This document shows positions 1 through 9,705 of a DNA stretch of 19,952 nucleotides, piece by piece. The notes under the pieces are model-generated. The model saw only the letters and a program-made list of their open reading frames with translations, searched no databases and was not told the origin of the DNA. Position numbers and translations under genes: made by a program. The first letter of the stretch is position 1, and every line of letters starts with the position of its first letter. Source of the stretch: an uncultured Bacteroidota bacterium (GTDB taxonomy: Bacteria > Bacteroidota > Bacteroidia > Chitinophagales > Chitinophagaceae); NCBI GenBank assembly GCA_903847655.1, contig CAINEG010000027.1:1-19952 (forward strand). Reading direction: 5' to 3'.

Positions 1-1
1 A

Positions 2-1633
2 ACCAATTTACAAAAGAAGGTAGCTAGCTGGAATCAGAAAAAAATATATTTAGATTTATATCCTGTGACTAAAAACATTGCAGGCAATACCTATCCCTTG
101 GTCAACGCCAGCATCAATCAAGCGGTCAACAATGGTACCTTAATTTTGAATTATACAGGACATGGAAATTATTTAAGACTGACCGAAGAAGCGGTGATTA
201 CACAACCCGAAATTCAACAATGGAACAATGCAGGAAAATTGCCTTTGATGATTACTGCTTCCTGCGATTTTGCACCCTACGATCAACCACAATTGAGTCC
301 GATTGGTTTTGATGCCCTATTAAAAAATTCAAAAGGGGTAGTGGCCTTGGTGGCAGCCAGTAGATTGGTGGATGCCTACAGCAACAAACAAATCAATGAT
401 CAATTCATCCAAAAATTATTGGTGCCAGACAGTGCGGGTCATTTTCTAAGCATTGGATGGGCATTGCAGAAAGCCAAGATGGCAGCATGGGCGCAAGGCG
501 AAGACCATGTGAATACTTTTAAGTTTACTTTACTAGGTGATCCCGCTATGTATTTAGCCAAACCCAATGACCAAGTAGTGTTGACGGCCATCAATGGAAA
601 AACATTTATGGGTAAGGATAGTTTAGAAGCAGGAGCTAAATATACCATGAGCGGATTGGTGCAATCCAATGGGCAAACAAAAATTAATTTTAAAGGCTTG
701 ATAGAAATGACCCTTTATGATGCGGCCAATCTTAAAAAAACATTGGGTAATATTTCAAGTAGTATTCCGGTAAATGTAGCTGTTCAAGAAAGTATTTTAT
801 TCAAAGGATTGGCCACTGTGAATGCTGGAAAATTTACCATTGACTTTATCTTGCCTAAAGAAGTGGCCATCAATCAAGGGGGTATAAAATTACAATTGAA
901 CGCTTACAATGATAGTGCAGATGCCATTGGAATTTATACTGAATTATTTACCAAGCCAGCCATGACTCAAAATTTTTCAGATAGTCTAGGGCCGGCCATG
1001 CAACTATATTTAAATGATACCAATTTTATCAATGGTGGATGGGCAGCGGCCAATTCAACTTTACTGGTACATTTGAAAGATGAAGCGGGCATTCAAACTT
1101 CCGGCAATTCCTTGGGCCATGACCTTAGTTTACTTATCGATGGGGATACCAAAAATGAAATTGTACTGAACAATTATTATACAGCAGCCATCAATACTTA
1201 TCAAACGGGTAGTGTTCAATTTGCTTTGCCCAATTTGTCTTTGGGGGCACATCAAATTGTCATCAAGGCTTGGGACTTATTGGGTAATTCCAATAAAGAC
1301 ACGCTCGATTTTATTGTGCCGGATACCACCAATTTACTTTTGAATAAAGTAAATAATTTTCCCAATCCATTTGCACAATTTACTTATTTTAGTTTCGAAC
1401 AAAATCAATTAGGCACTGCATTAAACATAAATCTAACTGTCTATGATAACAATGGGCAATTACTATTTACCAAGCCTTTAAGTGCTGAGTACAAAGCCAA
1501 TAGAGTTATTTCTTATTGGGATGGATCCAATGCGAATGGTGGCTTTTTAAATCCAGGGGTATACTATTATACAATCACCTTGTCCAACGGCCAACAGACC
1601 AAGGTCTTGACCAATAAATTAGTCAAATTTTAA
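2..1633 (+). CDS. porU: Type IX secretion system sortase PorU, C25 cysteine peptidase (C-terminal part, 5' truncated)
   Basis: The reading frame is open from the left edge with no stop, so the GTG at 65 is internal and the true start lies outside the window. PorU is the outer-membrane, surface-exposed sortase of the type IX secretion system; it removes the C-terminal sorting domain of cargo proteins and helps attach them to the surface. The sequence shows the gingipain-type (C25) catalytic pair: His in YTGHGN (codon 161-163) and Cys in TASCDF (codon 263-265). Beta-rich domains follow, and the end (about 1340-1633) resembles a type IX sorting domain, starting at FPNPF and containing YDNNGQL and GVYYYTI. 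PorU is known to keep its own C-terminal domain. The protein is normally about 1100 residues or more, so roughly half is visible. porV follows directly, which supports PorU over a generic C25 protease. Confidence 0.88.
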   Translation, partial: TNLQKKVASWNQKKIYLDLYPVTKNIAGNTYPLVNASINQAVNNGTLILNYTGHGNYLRLTEEAVITQPEIQQWNNAGKLPLMITASCDFAPYDQPQLSPIGFDALLKNSKGVVALVAASRLVDAYSNKQINDQFIQKLLVPDSAGHFLSIGWALQKAKMAAWAQGEDHVNTFKFTLLGDPAMYLAKPNDQVVLTAINGKTFMGKDSLEAGAKYTMSGLVQSNGQTKINFKGLIEMTLYDAANLKKTLGNISSSIPVNVAVQESILFKGLATVNAGKFTIDFILPKEVAINQGGIKLQLNAYNDSADAIGIYTELFTKPAMTQNFSDSLGPAMQLYLNDTNFINGGWAAANSTLLVHLKDEAGIQTSGNSLGHDLSLLIDGDTKNEIVLNNYYTAAINTYQTGSVQFALPNLSLGAHQIVIKAWDLLGNSNKDTLDFIVPDTTNLLLNKVNNFPNPFAQFTYFSFEQNQLGTALNINLTVYDNNGQLLFTKPLSAEYKANRVISYWDGSNANGGFLNPGVYYYTITLSNGQQTKVLTNKLVKF

Positions 1634-1687
1634 CGAGTCCTACAAATGAAATTAGTACCTTTAATTTCTAAAGTTCAAATCAATCGT

Positions 1688-2812
1688 ATGATGCAGTCCA
1701 AGTTTAAAGTTTATGTGTTTTTATTGATGGCTTCCTTGATCACTTCCTCTGCTTGGGCGCAAATTAATATTCAAAGTACGGCGGTTCCTTTCATGCTTAT
1801 TTCTCCAGACGCACGTTCGGGTGGAATGGGTAATTTATCCTTGGCCATGTCTCCGGAGGCCAATGATCTTTTTGGGAATACGTCCAAGCTTCCTTACATG
1901 GCAGAAAAGCAAGGTTTTTTAATTAACTATACCCCCTGGTTAAAAGATTTGGGCTTAACGGATGTGTATTTGGCTAGTGCAGGTTATTATAAAAAATTAA
2001 ATAACATCAGTGCCATCAATAGTTCCTTACGTTTTTTTAGTTTGGGAAATATTGATTTTACAGATGAATCCGGTAATACTTCCCTGCCTTCTCAAAGGCC
2101 TTCTGAATATAGTTATGATTTTGGCTACAGTATTTTGCTAACAGATAAACTTAGCATGGGCGTCACTTTGAGGTATATTCACTCTAAATTAGTGACAGGA
2201 TCATTTATCAATAATCCTGTCAATTATAGAGCAGGCAATACTTTGTCTGGGGACATTAGTTTGTTTTACAAACAAAATGAAAACCTACAAGGATTTCATG
2301 CGGGCTTATTGCTTTCTAATTTAGGAGGTAAGATTAGTTATACCGATAATTCAAAAAAATATTTTATCCCAGCCAATTTGGGCTTAGGTATTGGGTATTT
2401 AAATAAACTAGATGCAGAAAATTCTATAGAATTCGGGGTAGATGTGAATCGTTTGATGGTGCCCGTAAGTCCTAATAATTCTGATGTAGAATCGGTGAAT
2501 CATTATTTTTCTCAGTCGGTGGTATCGAGTTGGTTCAATTCCTTTAATGGAAAAGATGGAATGCCCATTGGCGAATCTATCAAAGCATCTACAGGTTTGG
2601 AATACAATTATATCAACCGTTTTTATTTAAGAGCAGGCTATTATCTAGACAACAATAAGAACCTTGGGAACATGCAATATTTTACCATTGGTGCTAGTTT
2701 CCAGTACCAGCAGTCTAAGTTCAATATTTCCTATTTGGTTCCATCTGGTGGGGGCATTACCAAAAATCCACTTTCCAATACCATTCGTTTTGGTAGTATA
2801 TTTTACTTCTAG
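1688..2812 (+). CDS. porV: Type IX secretion system outer-membrane protein PorV (LptO family)
   Basis: PorV is an outer-membrane beta-barrel related to the FadL fold. It shuttles type IX cargo from the translocon to the PorU sortase and anchors PorU. The mature protein opens with the family-typical stretch [18 protein letters not shown] and goes on in amphipathic, aromatic-rich strands to a C-terminal phenylalanine (FGSIFYF), as expected for an outer-membrane barrel. An in-frame ATG at 1646 exists, but from 1688 ([17 protein letters not shown]... with AWA before Gln) the signal peptide has a normal short basic n-region, so I prefer 1688 (374 aa). Starting at 1646 would add 14 residues before it. 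It follows porU by 54 bases from this start and is probably in the same transcript. PorU and PorV work as a complex, so this adjacency is informative. Confidence 0.88.
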   Translation: MMQSKFKVYVFLLMASLITSSAWAQINIQSTAVPFMLISPDARSGGMGNLSLAMSPEANDLFGNTSKLPYMAEKQGFLINYTPWLKDLGLTDVYLASAGYYKKLNNISAINSSLRFFSLGNIDFTDESGNTSLPSQRPSEYSYDFGYSILLTDKLSMGVTLRYIHSKLVTGSFINNPVNYRAGNTLSGDISLFYKQNENLQGFHAGLLLSNLGGKISYTDNSKKYFIPANLGLGIGYLNKLDAENSIEFGVDVNRLMVPVSPNNSDVESVNHYFSQSVVSSWFNSFNGKDGMPIGESIKASTGLEYNYINRFYLRAGYYLDNNKNLGNMQYFTIGASFQYQQSKFNISYLVPSGGGITKNPLSNTIRFGSIFYF

Positions 2813-2824
2813 TTCTAATTTACC

Positions 2825-2832
2825 TATTTTTG
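2825..2832 (+). promoter_or_regulatory. Possible -7 promoter element (TATTTTTG) for dut
   Basis: The octamer matches the Bacteroidota -7 consensus TAnnTTTG exactly and ends six bases before the dut ATG at 2839. The expected TTTG about 19 bases upstream is only TTTT (2801-2804), so the match is partial. If used, the transcript would have almost no leader. It also covers the alternative TTG start at 2830, which argues for the ATG at 2839. Confidence 0.33.
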
Positions 2833-2838
2833 TTGACC

Positions 2839-3279
2839 ATGTCCATTGCGATCCAAATTGTAAACAAAAGTCATCATCCGTTGCCTCAGTATGCTACGAC
2901 AGGCGCTTCGGGTATGGACTTAAGGGCGAATTTAGAGACGCCCCTTTTATTGGAACCCATGGATCGGGTATTGGTACCCACTGGTTTATTTTTAGCCATT
3001 CCTCAAAATTTTGAAGCGCAAATCAGACCCAGATCTGGCTTGGCTATCAAGCAAGGGCTTACTTGTTTAAATACGCCAGGTACCATTGATGCAGATTATC
3101 GTGGGGAGATAAAAGTGATCCTAATCAATTTATCCAAAGAAACACAAACCATCAACGATGGGGACCGCATTGCACAAATGGTTTTTTGTGCAATTGAAAA
3201 CGCAATTTTTGAAACTGTCATTGAATTAGATACCACACTAAGAGGCGCAGGAGGCTTTGGCCACACTGGCAAACAATAA
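2839..3279 (+). CDS. dut: dUTP diphosphatase (trimeric dUTPase)
   Basis: It hydrolyses dUTP to dUMP and pyrophosphate in the cytoplasm, keeping uracil out of DNA and supplying dUMP for thymidylate synthesis. From the ATG at 2839 it is 146 aa, a normal length. All five motifs of the homotrimeric family are present in order: GASGMDLRA (residues 22-30), [11 protein letters not shown] (63-73), the [13 protein letters not shown] block (78-90) with the catalytic Asp84 and uracil-site Tyr87, GDRIAQMVF (108-116) and [10 protein letters not shown] (135-144). In the last motif His replaces the more usual Ser (GGFGSTG), a conservative variant in the flexible P-loop-like tail. An upstream in-frame TTG at 2830 is less likely because it overlaps a possible promoter element. 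The DUF4292 gene starts seven bases after the stop, so the two are probably co-transcribed. Confidence 0.95.
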   Translation: MSIAIQIVNKSHHPLPQYATTGASGMDLRANLETPLLLEPMDRVLVPTGLFLAIPQNFEAQIRPRSGLAIKQGLTCLNTPGTIDADYRGEIKVILINLSKETQTINDGDRIAQMVFCAIENAIFETVIELDTTLRGAGGFGHTGKQ

Positions 3280-3286
3280 GCTTAGC

Positions 3287-4114
3287 ATGAAAAAAATAAT
3301 CTTCTTTGTTGTTTCAATGACTTTAGTGGCTTCTTGTACCACATTTAGAAAAGTACAAGTGCTCAAAGAAGCGCTATCTAAAAAAGAGGCCAATGAGGTT
3401 CAATTGCTTTCAGAAAAACCTAAAGTGGATTCTTCCGCCATTGTCAAAAGCATTTTGGACAAATTAGCGCAAACAAAGATAGATTTTAAAACAATGAATG
3501 CGCGTTTGAAAGTGGATTACGAATCGGCCAACAATGCAGACAATTATATTGTCAATTTAAGCTTAGTGAAAGATTCAGCTATTTATATTACTATTCGCGG
3601 TGCCATGGGTGTGATTGGATTAAAAGCCTTAGTGAACAAAGATAGCCTGGTGCTAATTTACCCTTTAAGGAAAAATAAAAATATAGAACGGAAGTCTTTA
3701 AGTTATTTGCAAGAAGTATTAAAAATACCGATCACTTTTACGACTCTTCAGGATTTATTGATTGGCAATCCTATTTATATGGACAATGCAAAACTGGTGT
3801 CTTATAAAATCAATAATAATAAGTTAGAAGTGGGCTTGATTGGCAACTTGTTTAAAAATCTAGTGGTCTTAAATGAAGACCATTCTGAAATTTTACAACT
3901 AAAACTGGACGATATTGATATTTCTCAACACCGCACCTGTGCTATTTCTTATAGCAATCATGTGACGCTCAATCAGTACCAATTTCCTTTAAATAGGGAA
4001 TTAATTATATCTGCACAATCTCGTTTGGAAGTACATATGGAAGTGAAGGAATATAATTTTAATGAACCTTTAAAATATACCTTTGGGGTACCCAAGCTAG
4101 GTAAAAGAAAATAA
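3287..4114 (+). CDS. DUF4292 family lipoprotein
   Basis: A Bacteroidota-specific predicted lipoprotein of 275 aa. From the ATG at 3287 it has a short basic start, a hydrophobic stretch and the lipobox LVASC with Cys17, so it should be lipidated and exported. The body matches my recognition of the DUF4292 family, with landmarks YITIRGAMGVIGLKAL and YPLRKNKN in an antiparallel-strand-rich domain. The molecular function is not established here. The domain recalls the LolA/LolB type of beta half-barrel that carries lipoproteins, but that is inference from general shape, not from a motif. A TTG at 3257 in the same frame overlaps dut and would bury the signal peptide, so I reject it. Its neighbours are dut (7-bp gap upstream) and the EnvC-like gene (10-bp gap downstream), in a tightly spaced envelope operon. 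Confidence 0.82.
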   Translation: MKKIIFFVVSMTLVASCTTFRKVQVLKEALSKKEANEVQLLSEKPKVDSSAIVKSILDKLAQTKIDFKTMNARLKVDYESANNADNYIVNLSLVKDSAIYITIRGAMGVIGLKALVNKDSLVLIYPLRKNKNIERKSLSYLQEVLKIPITFTTLQDLLIGNPIYMDNAKLVSYKINNNKLEVGLIGNLFKNLVVLNEDHSEILQLKLDDIDISQHRTCAISYSNHVTLNQYQFPLNRELIISAQSRLEVHMEVKEYNFNEPLKYTFGVPKLGKRK

Positions 4115-4124
4115 TTTATAAAAG

Positions 4125-5486
4125 ATGATGTTAAAAAGGTTTGTACTATTTATTTTTTTATTGACAATGCTGTCCATGCCCACAATGGCACAGGACAATC
4201 TGTCTCGTGAAGATTTACAAAAAGAAACACAGTCCATTCGTAAAGAGATAGAAGAATTGAATTATTTGTTAGAGCAAACCAAAAAGAACAAGAAAAATTC
4301 ATTGGGTCAATTGGCGGTGATCCAAAGCAAAATTGCCAAAAGAGAAGCCTTAATTAAAGGCATTGCCAAGCAAGTAAAAATTTTGGACAATGCCATTTAT
4401 ACCAATCAACTAGATGTCCAAAGATTAAATAAGGATTTAGATACTTTAAAATCCAAATACGAAAAGAGTATTGTCTTTGCCTATAAAAGCAGGAGTGGTT
4501 ATGAATACCTTAATTTTTTATTCTCTGCCAATAGCTTTAATGATGCAGTAAAAAGGATCACATATTTAAAAAGCTATAGACAAAACAGAGAAGCGCAAGC
4601 AAACTCAATTGATTTGTCACAACAATATTTAAATGGTAAAATCACTCAATTGGGGTCCAATAAAAAAGATCGATTGAAAACATTAACGGTGCAGAGTGAT
4701 CAGTTAAAAGTATTAGTAGATGACCGAAAGGAGCAAGATAAAATTGTCAAGCAATTAAAAAATAAAGAGCAAGAAATTAGTGCGCAAGTGCGTCAAAAAG
4801 AAGCGCAAAGAAGAAAAATGCAATCTGCTTTATTAACCATTATTAAAAGAGAAACCTTAGAAGCAGAAAGAAAAGAAAAAGAAAGATTGGCCAAATTAAA
4901 AGCTGCCAGTGATGCTGCAAAAGCCAGTTCGAAATCAAATACAGAGGTCGCTGCGCCAGCCAAATCAAGCGCAAAAAATAGAAAGGAAATCAATGCGAAT
5001 GGGGGATTAACAAGCACTACCGACAATCGTCCTTATTCGGCATTGGAAACTACTGAAGAAGGAAGAGAAGCTTCTGTTTCTTTTGAAAATAACAAAGGAA
5101 GTTTGCCTTGGCCAGTAGATAAAGGAAATGTGTACATACATTTTGGTGTGGAGAATATTCCAGGCACTAAATTGAATCGAAAAAGTGATGGTATTGAATT
5201 GGCTTTGCCCAAAGGGACTTCTGTCAAAAGTTTGGCCAATGGAATTGTAAAATATACCGGAGACATCAATGGCGATTTAACCGTATTTGTGCAACATGGA
5301 AAATATTTTTCTACTTACACCCATTTAAGTAGTATCAATGTAACTGTGGGCCAGGAAGTAAGAGCAGGCACTTTACTTGGGAAATCGGGCATCAATTTAG
5401 ATGGAGAAGGGGCTTTACTAATCATGATTAACAATGAGAAAGGTATTTTCTTAGATCCCGAAAATTGGTTGAAAAATAGAAGATAA
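4125..5486 (+). CDS. Murein hydrolase activator EnvC-like protein with degenerate M23/LytM domain
   Basis: A 453-aa exported protein. A signal peptide ends near MPTMAQ (after residue 22). About residues 25-260 form a long charged coiled coil with many Lys/Glu/Gln repeats. A low-complexity Ala/Ser/Lys linker runs to about 300, and an M23 (LytM) fold occupies about 325-450 (start at LPWPV, landmarks YTHLSS and GQEVRAGTLLGKSG). This is the EnvC/NlpD layout. In M23 peptidases zinc is held by HxxxD and by the first His of HxH. Here the equivalents are Ser354 and Glu358 (SDGIE) and Leu431/Ile433 (ALLIM); only the secondary His400 of YTHLS remains. It is therefore predicted to be catalytically dead and to activate an amidase, as E. 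coli EnvC does for AmiA/AmiB. ATG codons at 4125 and 4128 are both possible starts. Confidence 0.87.
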   Translation: MMLKRFVLFIFLLTMLSMPTMAQDNLSREDLQKETQSIRKEIEELNYLLEQTKKNKKNSLGQLAVIQSKIAKREALIKGIAKQVKILDNAIYTNQLDVQRLNKDLDTLKSKYEKSIVFAYKSRSGYEYLNFLFSANSFNDAVKRITYLKSYRQNREAQANSIDLSQQYLNGKITQLGSNKKDRLKTLTVQSDQLKVLVDDRKEQDKIVKQLKNKEQEISAQVRQKEAQRRKMQSALLTIIKRETLEAERKEKERLAKLKAASDAAKASSKSNTEVAAPAKSSAKNRKEINANGGLTSTTDNRPYSALETTEEGREASVSFENNKGSLPWPVDKGNVYIHFGVENIPGTKLNRKSDGIELALPKGTSVKSLANGIVKYTGDINGDLTVFVQHGKYFSTYTHLSSINVTVGQEVRAGTLLGKSGINLDGEGALLIMINNEKGIFLDPENWLKNRR

Positions 5487-5510
5487 ATTTTGCGATTCTT
5501 TTTTTATATT

Positions 5511-5530
5511 ACAATCTATTAACAGATTGT
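5511..5530 (+). promoter_or_regulatory. Perfect inverted repeat abutting the glpK start codon
   Basis: Arms ACAATCT (5511-5517) and AGATTGT (5524-5530) are perfect 7-base complements around a 6-base centre, ending one base before the ATG at 5532. It could be an operator for a dimeric repressor of glycerol uptake, or an mRNA hairpin masking the translation start. No poly-T follows, so it is not a terminator. Its role is inference. Confidence 0.45.
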
Positions 5531-5531
5531 T

Positions 5532-7016
5532 ATGTCAAAATATATCTTATCCTTTGATCAGGGTACCACCAGTAGTCGTGCCATTTTATTTGATCACCAA
5601 GGTCAAATTCACGCCACTGCACAAAAAGAATTCAAACAAATTTTTCCTAAGCCAGGCTGGGTGGAGCACGATCCCTTAGAAATTTGGAGCACTCAAATGG
5701 GGGTGGCTACCGAAGCGATTAGTTTAAAAGGATTACAAAGCAATGATGTGGCGGCCATTGGCATTACCAATCAAAGAGAAACTACAGTCGTATGGAATAA
5801 AACTACAGGGCAACCTGTTTACAATGCTATTGTTTGGCAGGACCGACGTACTTCAGATTTTTGTGATGAACTAAAAAAACAAGGCAAGGCTGCATTGATT
5901 CAAGAAAAAACAGGATTGGTCATAGATGCATATTTTTCTGGGTCAAAAATTAATTGGATTTTAGACAATGTAGCAGGTGCGCGCGATTTAGCCAATAAAG
6001 GTGAACTTATTTTTGGTACCATTGATACTTGGTTGGTTTGGAAATTAACCAATGGTAAAGTGCATGTGACGGATGTGACCAATGCATCGCGCACCATGCT
6101 ATTTAATATTCATACACTGCAGTGGGATACTGAATTGTTAAAATTATTAAATGTACCTGTATCCATGTTGCCAGAAGTAAAAAGCAGCAGTGAAGTATAC
6201 GGCCACACTACACAATTGTTTGCGCAACAGGAAATTCCTATTGCAGGCATTGCAGGGGATCAACAGTCTGCTTTGTTTGGACAAATGTGTACCGAACCAG
6301 GTATGGTAAAAAATACTTATGGCACAGGATGTTTTATGTTAATGCATACCGGTGAAAAAGCAGTGCGTTCGAAAAACAATTTATTAACCACCATTGCTTT
6401 GCAAATTAATGGACATACTTATTATGCATTGGAAGGCAGTGTATTTATTGGTGGGGCCGTTGTTCAGTGGTTAAGAGATGGCTTGCATTTAATAAGAAAT
6501 TCTTCTGAGGTGGAAGCTATGGCGAAGGGAGTGGACAGCACAGATGGCGTTTATTTAGTACCTGCCTTTGCAGGCTTAGGCGCGCCTTATTGGAATCAAC
6601 ATGCAAGAGGCACCATTGTGGGCATCACAAGAGGTACTACATCAGCGCATATTGCCCGCGCGGCTTTGGAAAGCATAGCTTTTCAAAGTTATGATTTACT
6701 CAAAGCCATGGAAGCCGATTCAGGTATACCTATTGCAGAATTGAGAGTGGATGGAGGCGCCACACATAATAATTTACTCATGCAGTTTCAAGCAGATGTG
6801 GTGAATACCAAAGTAGTTCGTCCCACCATGGTCGAAACTACGGCCTTGGGGGCAGCTTATTTAGCAGGGTTGGCCGTTGGCTTTTGGAAAGACATAGAAG
6901 AATTAAGCACTAAATGGCAAATAGATCAAATTTTTGAACCTGCCATTAAAGAGGATCAAAGATCGGAGTGGATCAAGGGTTGGGAAAGAGCCATCAAGGC
7001 CACCAACAATTGGTAA
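5532..7016 (+). CDS. glpK: Glycerol kinase
   Basis: It phosphorylates glycerol with ATP to sn-glycerol 3-phosphate in the cytoplasm, trapping glycerol that enters through GlpF. It is 494 aa, the usual length for this FGGY-family enzyme. Seen in order: the N-terminal phosphate-binding loop [10 protein letters not shown] (from residue 8), [55 protein letters not shown] with the presumed catalytic Asp243, the TYGTGCFML signature, [13 protein letters not shown] and the C-terminal ATP-site motif [10 protein letters not shown]. All of these match glycerol kinase rather than a xylulokinase-type relative. glpF follows after 52 bases, so the two form an uptake pair. No glycerol-3-phosphate dehydrogenase or glp regulator gene is in the window. 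An inverted repeat directly upstream may control it. Confidence 0.96.
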   Translation: MSKYILSFDQGTTSSRAILFDHQGQIHATAQKEFKQIFPKPGWVEHDPLEIWSTQMGVATEAISLKGLQSNDVAAIGITNQRETTVVWNKTTGQPVYNAIVWQDRRTSDFCDELKKQGKAALIQEKTGLVIDAYFSGSKINWILDNVAGARDLANKGELIFGTIDTWLVWKLTNGKVHVTDVTNASRTMLFNIHTLQWDTELLKLLNVPVSMLPEVKSSSEVYGHTTQLFAQQEIPIAGIAGDQQSALFGQMCTEPGMVKNTYGTGCFMLMHTGEKAVRSKNNLLTTIALQINGHTYYALEGSVFIGGAVVQWLRDGLHLIRNSSEVEAMAKGVDSTDGVYLVPAFAGLGAPYWNQHARGTIVGITRGTTSAHIARAALESIAFQSYDLLKAMEADSGIPIAELRVDGGATHNNLLMQFQADVVNTKVVRPTMVETTALGAAYLAGLAVGFWKDIEELSTKWQIDQIFEPAIKEDQRSEWIKGWERAIKATNNW

Positions 7017-7068
7017 CTTATCCGAATTTTCTTTAACTTGATTTAATATTTACTTAAAATAAAAACAC

Positions 7069-7779
7069 ATGACACCTTTTGTAGCTGAATTATTAGGCAC
7101 CGCCTTGGTGGTCACCATTGGAGATGGCGTAGTAGCCAATAATATTTTACCCAATACCAAAGGAAACAATGGAGGATTGGTCACGATTGTTCTTGGCTGG
7201 GTCATTGCAGTTTTTATTGGAGTCTATGCCACCAGTAGCATTAGCGGCGGACATTTAAATCCTGCCGTGACCATTGCTTTTGCTTCAGCAGGAAAATTTA
7301 GTTGGGCCTTGGTACCTTCTTATATTTTAGCACAGATTTTAGGCGCTATGTTGGGGGCACTCATCGTTTGGATGATCTACAAAGATCAATTCAATGAGTC
7401 CAAAGATCAGGCAGCACAATTGGCTGTTTTTTCAACAGGGCCATCTATTCGAAATCTACCCCAAAATTTTATCGTTGAAACCTTGGCCACCTTGGTCTTT
7501 TTATTAGGCATCTTTTTCATCAAACCCGCCAGTTCAGATTTGGGGGCCTTGTCTGCTTTGCCTGTGGCTTTATTGGTAGGCGGAATTGGCTTTGGCCTAG
7601 GCGGACCCACCGGTTGGGCCATCAATCCAGCCAGGGATTTAGGCCCTAGAATCATGCATTTTCTCCTGCCTATCAAGGGAAAAGGGAGCAGCGATTGGGC
7701 TTATGCCGCTGTCCCCGTTATTGGCCCCATTGTGGGGGGAATTTTAGCTGCGATTATCTACGTACAATTTTTGCAATAA
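7069..7779 (+). CDS. glpF: Glycerol uptake facilitator (aquaglyceroporin, MIP family)
   Basis: An inner-membrane channel for passive entry of glycerol and other small polyols. It is 236 aa with six membrane spans and two half-helices carrying the NPA motifs: GGHLNPAVT (NPA at 64-66) and TGWAINPARDLGPR (186-190). The Asp after NPAR (Asp190) is a marker of glycerol channels rather than water-only aquaporins. Two of the three selectivity-filter residues of E. coli GlpF align: Trp48 with Trp44 and Arg206 with Arg189. The third, Phe200, is Trp183 here, which would keep the filter aromatic. It is slightly shorter than E. coli GlpF (281 aa), with short N and C termini. Following glpK in the same direction supports a glycerol role. 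Its last codons contain the -33 element of the atpD promoter. Confidence 0.93.
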   Translation: MTPFVAELLGTALVVTIGDGVVANNILPNTKGNNGGLVTIVLGWVIAVFIGVYATSSISGGHLNPAVTIAFASAGKFSWALVPSYILAQILGAMLGALIVWMIYKDQFNESKDQAAQLAVFSTGPSIRNLPQNFIVETLATLVFLLGIFFIKPASSDLGALSALPVALLVGGIGFGLGGPTGWAINPARDLGPRIMHFLLPIKGKGSSDWAYAAVPVIGPIVGGILAAIIYVQFLQ

Positions 7780-7800
7780 AGTGACAATGCCTTACCTTTG
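7770..7800 (+). promoter_or_regulatory. Bacteroidota-type promoter for atpDC
   Basis: TTTG at 7770-7773 and TACCTTTG at 7793-7800 are separated by exactly 19 bases, a full match to the primary-sigma consensus of this phylum (TTTG, 19 bp, TAnnTTTG). The upstream element sits inside the last codons of glpF. Transcription should start a few bases after 7800, giving a leader of about 10-15 bases before the atpD ATG at 7819. Confidence 0.82.
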
Positions 7801-7812
7801 CAGCCGAAATAG

Positions 7813-9318
<1,506 letters not shown>

Positions 9319-9348
9319 TTATAAACTTCGATTACTTAAACAGCTTTC

Positions 9349-9594
9349 ATGTTATTGGAAATATTAACACCAGAAAAAAAACTATTCAGTGGCGATGTAC
9401 AAGGCGTTCAACTGCCAGGCATTGATGGTTTATTTGAAGTCTTAGACAAGCACGCTCCATTAGTGAGTGCCTTGGGTATAGGGCAGGTAAAAGTGTTAAA
9501 GAAAGGAATGGCTTCAGAAACCTACGCTATCCAAGGTGGATTTGTAGAAGTCATCAACAACAAAGCCACGGTATTGGTGGAGGGTGTTTTGTAG
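9349..9594 (+). CDS. atpC: F1Fo ATP synthase subunit epsilon, short form
   Basis: The epsilon subunit sits on the central stalk and couples F1 to the Fo ring. This protein is only 81 aa and covers the N-terminal beta-sandwich domain alone: LEILTPEKKLFSGDV, PGIDGLFEVLDKHAPLVSAL and YAIQGGFVEVINNKATVLVE. The two-helix C-terminal domain present in E. coli epsilon (139 aa), which inhibits ATP hydrolysis, is absent. The reading frame ends cleanly with a stop and a terminator follows, so this looks like a natural short form rather than a truncation. Short epsilons are common in Bacteroidota. It is co-transcribed with atpD. Confidence 0.93.
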   Translation: MLLEILTPEKKLFSGDVQGVQLPGIDGLFEVLDKHAPLVSALGIGQVKVLKKGMASETYAIQGGFVEVINNKATVLVEGVL

Positions 9595-9637
9595 TTGCAC
9601 TATCAGATAAATACAGGTCTAAAATCTAAATAATTGT

Positions 9638-9669
9638 CCCGGTTGCCTCAGGTAGCCGGGATTTTTTTT
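9638..9669 (+). terminator. Intrinsic terminator after atpDC
   Basis: A 10-bp stem (arms 9638-9647 and 9651-9660, with two G-U pairs), a TCA loop and a run of eight T (9662-9669). It lies 43 bases after the atpC stop and upstream of the histidine kinase ATG at 9706. It separates the two transcription units and rules out a kinase start at the TTG at 9634, which falls at the base of the hairpin. Confidence 0.9.
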
Positions 9670-9705
9670 ATATTCACCTACCAAAACGAGGTAGCTATTG
9701 CTTCT

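Noticed and set aside
3257..3286. TTG start for the DUF4292 lipoprotein overlapping the end of dut
   Set aside because: It would put ten extra residues ahead of a complete lipoprotein signal peptide beginning at the ATG at 3287.
5487..5531. T-rich run after the EnvC-like gene as an intrinsic terminator
   Set aside because: The T run (around 5499-5505) is not preceded by a stable GC-containing hairpin; the nearby inverted repeat lies after the T run, not before it.
9634..9705. N-terminal extension of the histidine kinase from the TTG at 9634
   Set aside because: The extension translates the stem and T-run of the atpDC terminator; the ATG at 9706 gives a normal membrane anchor at the N terminus.
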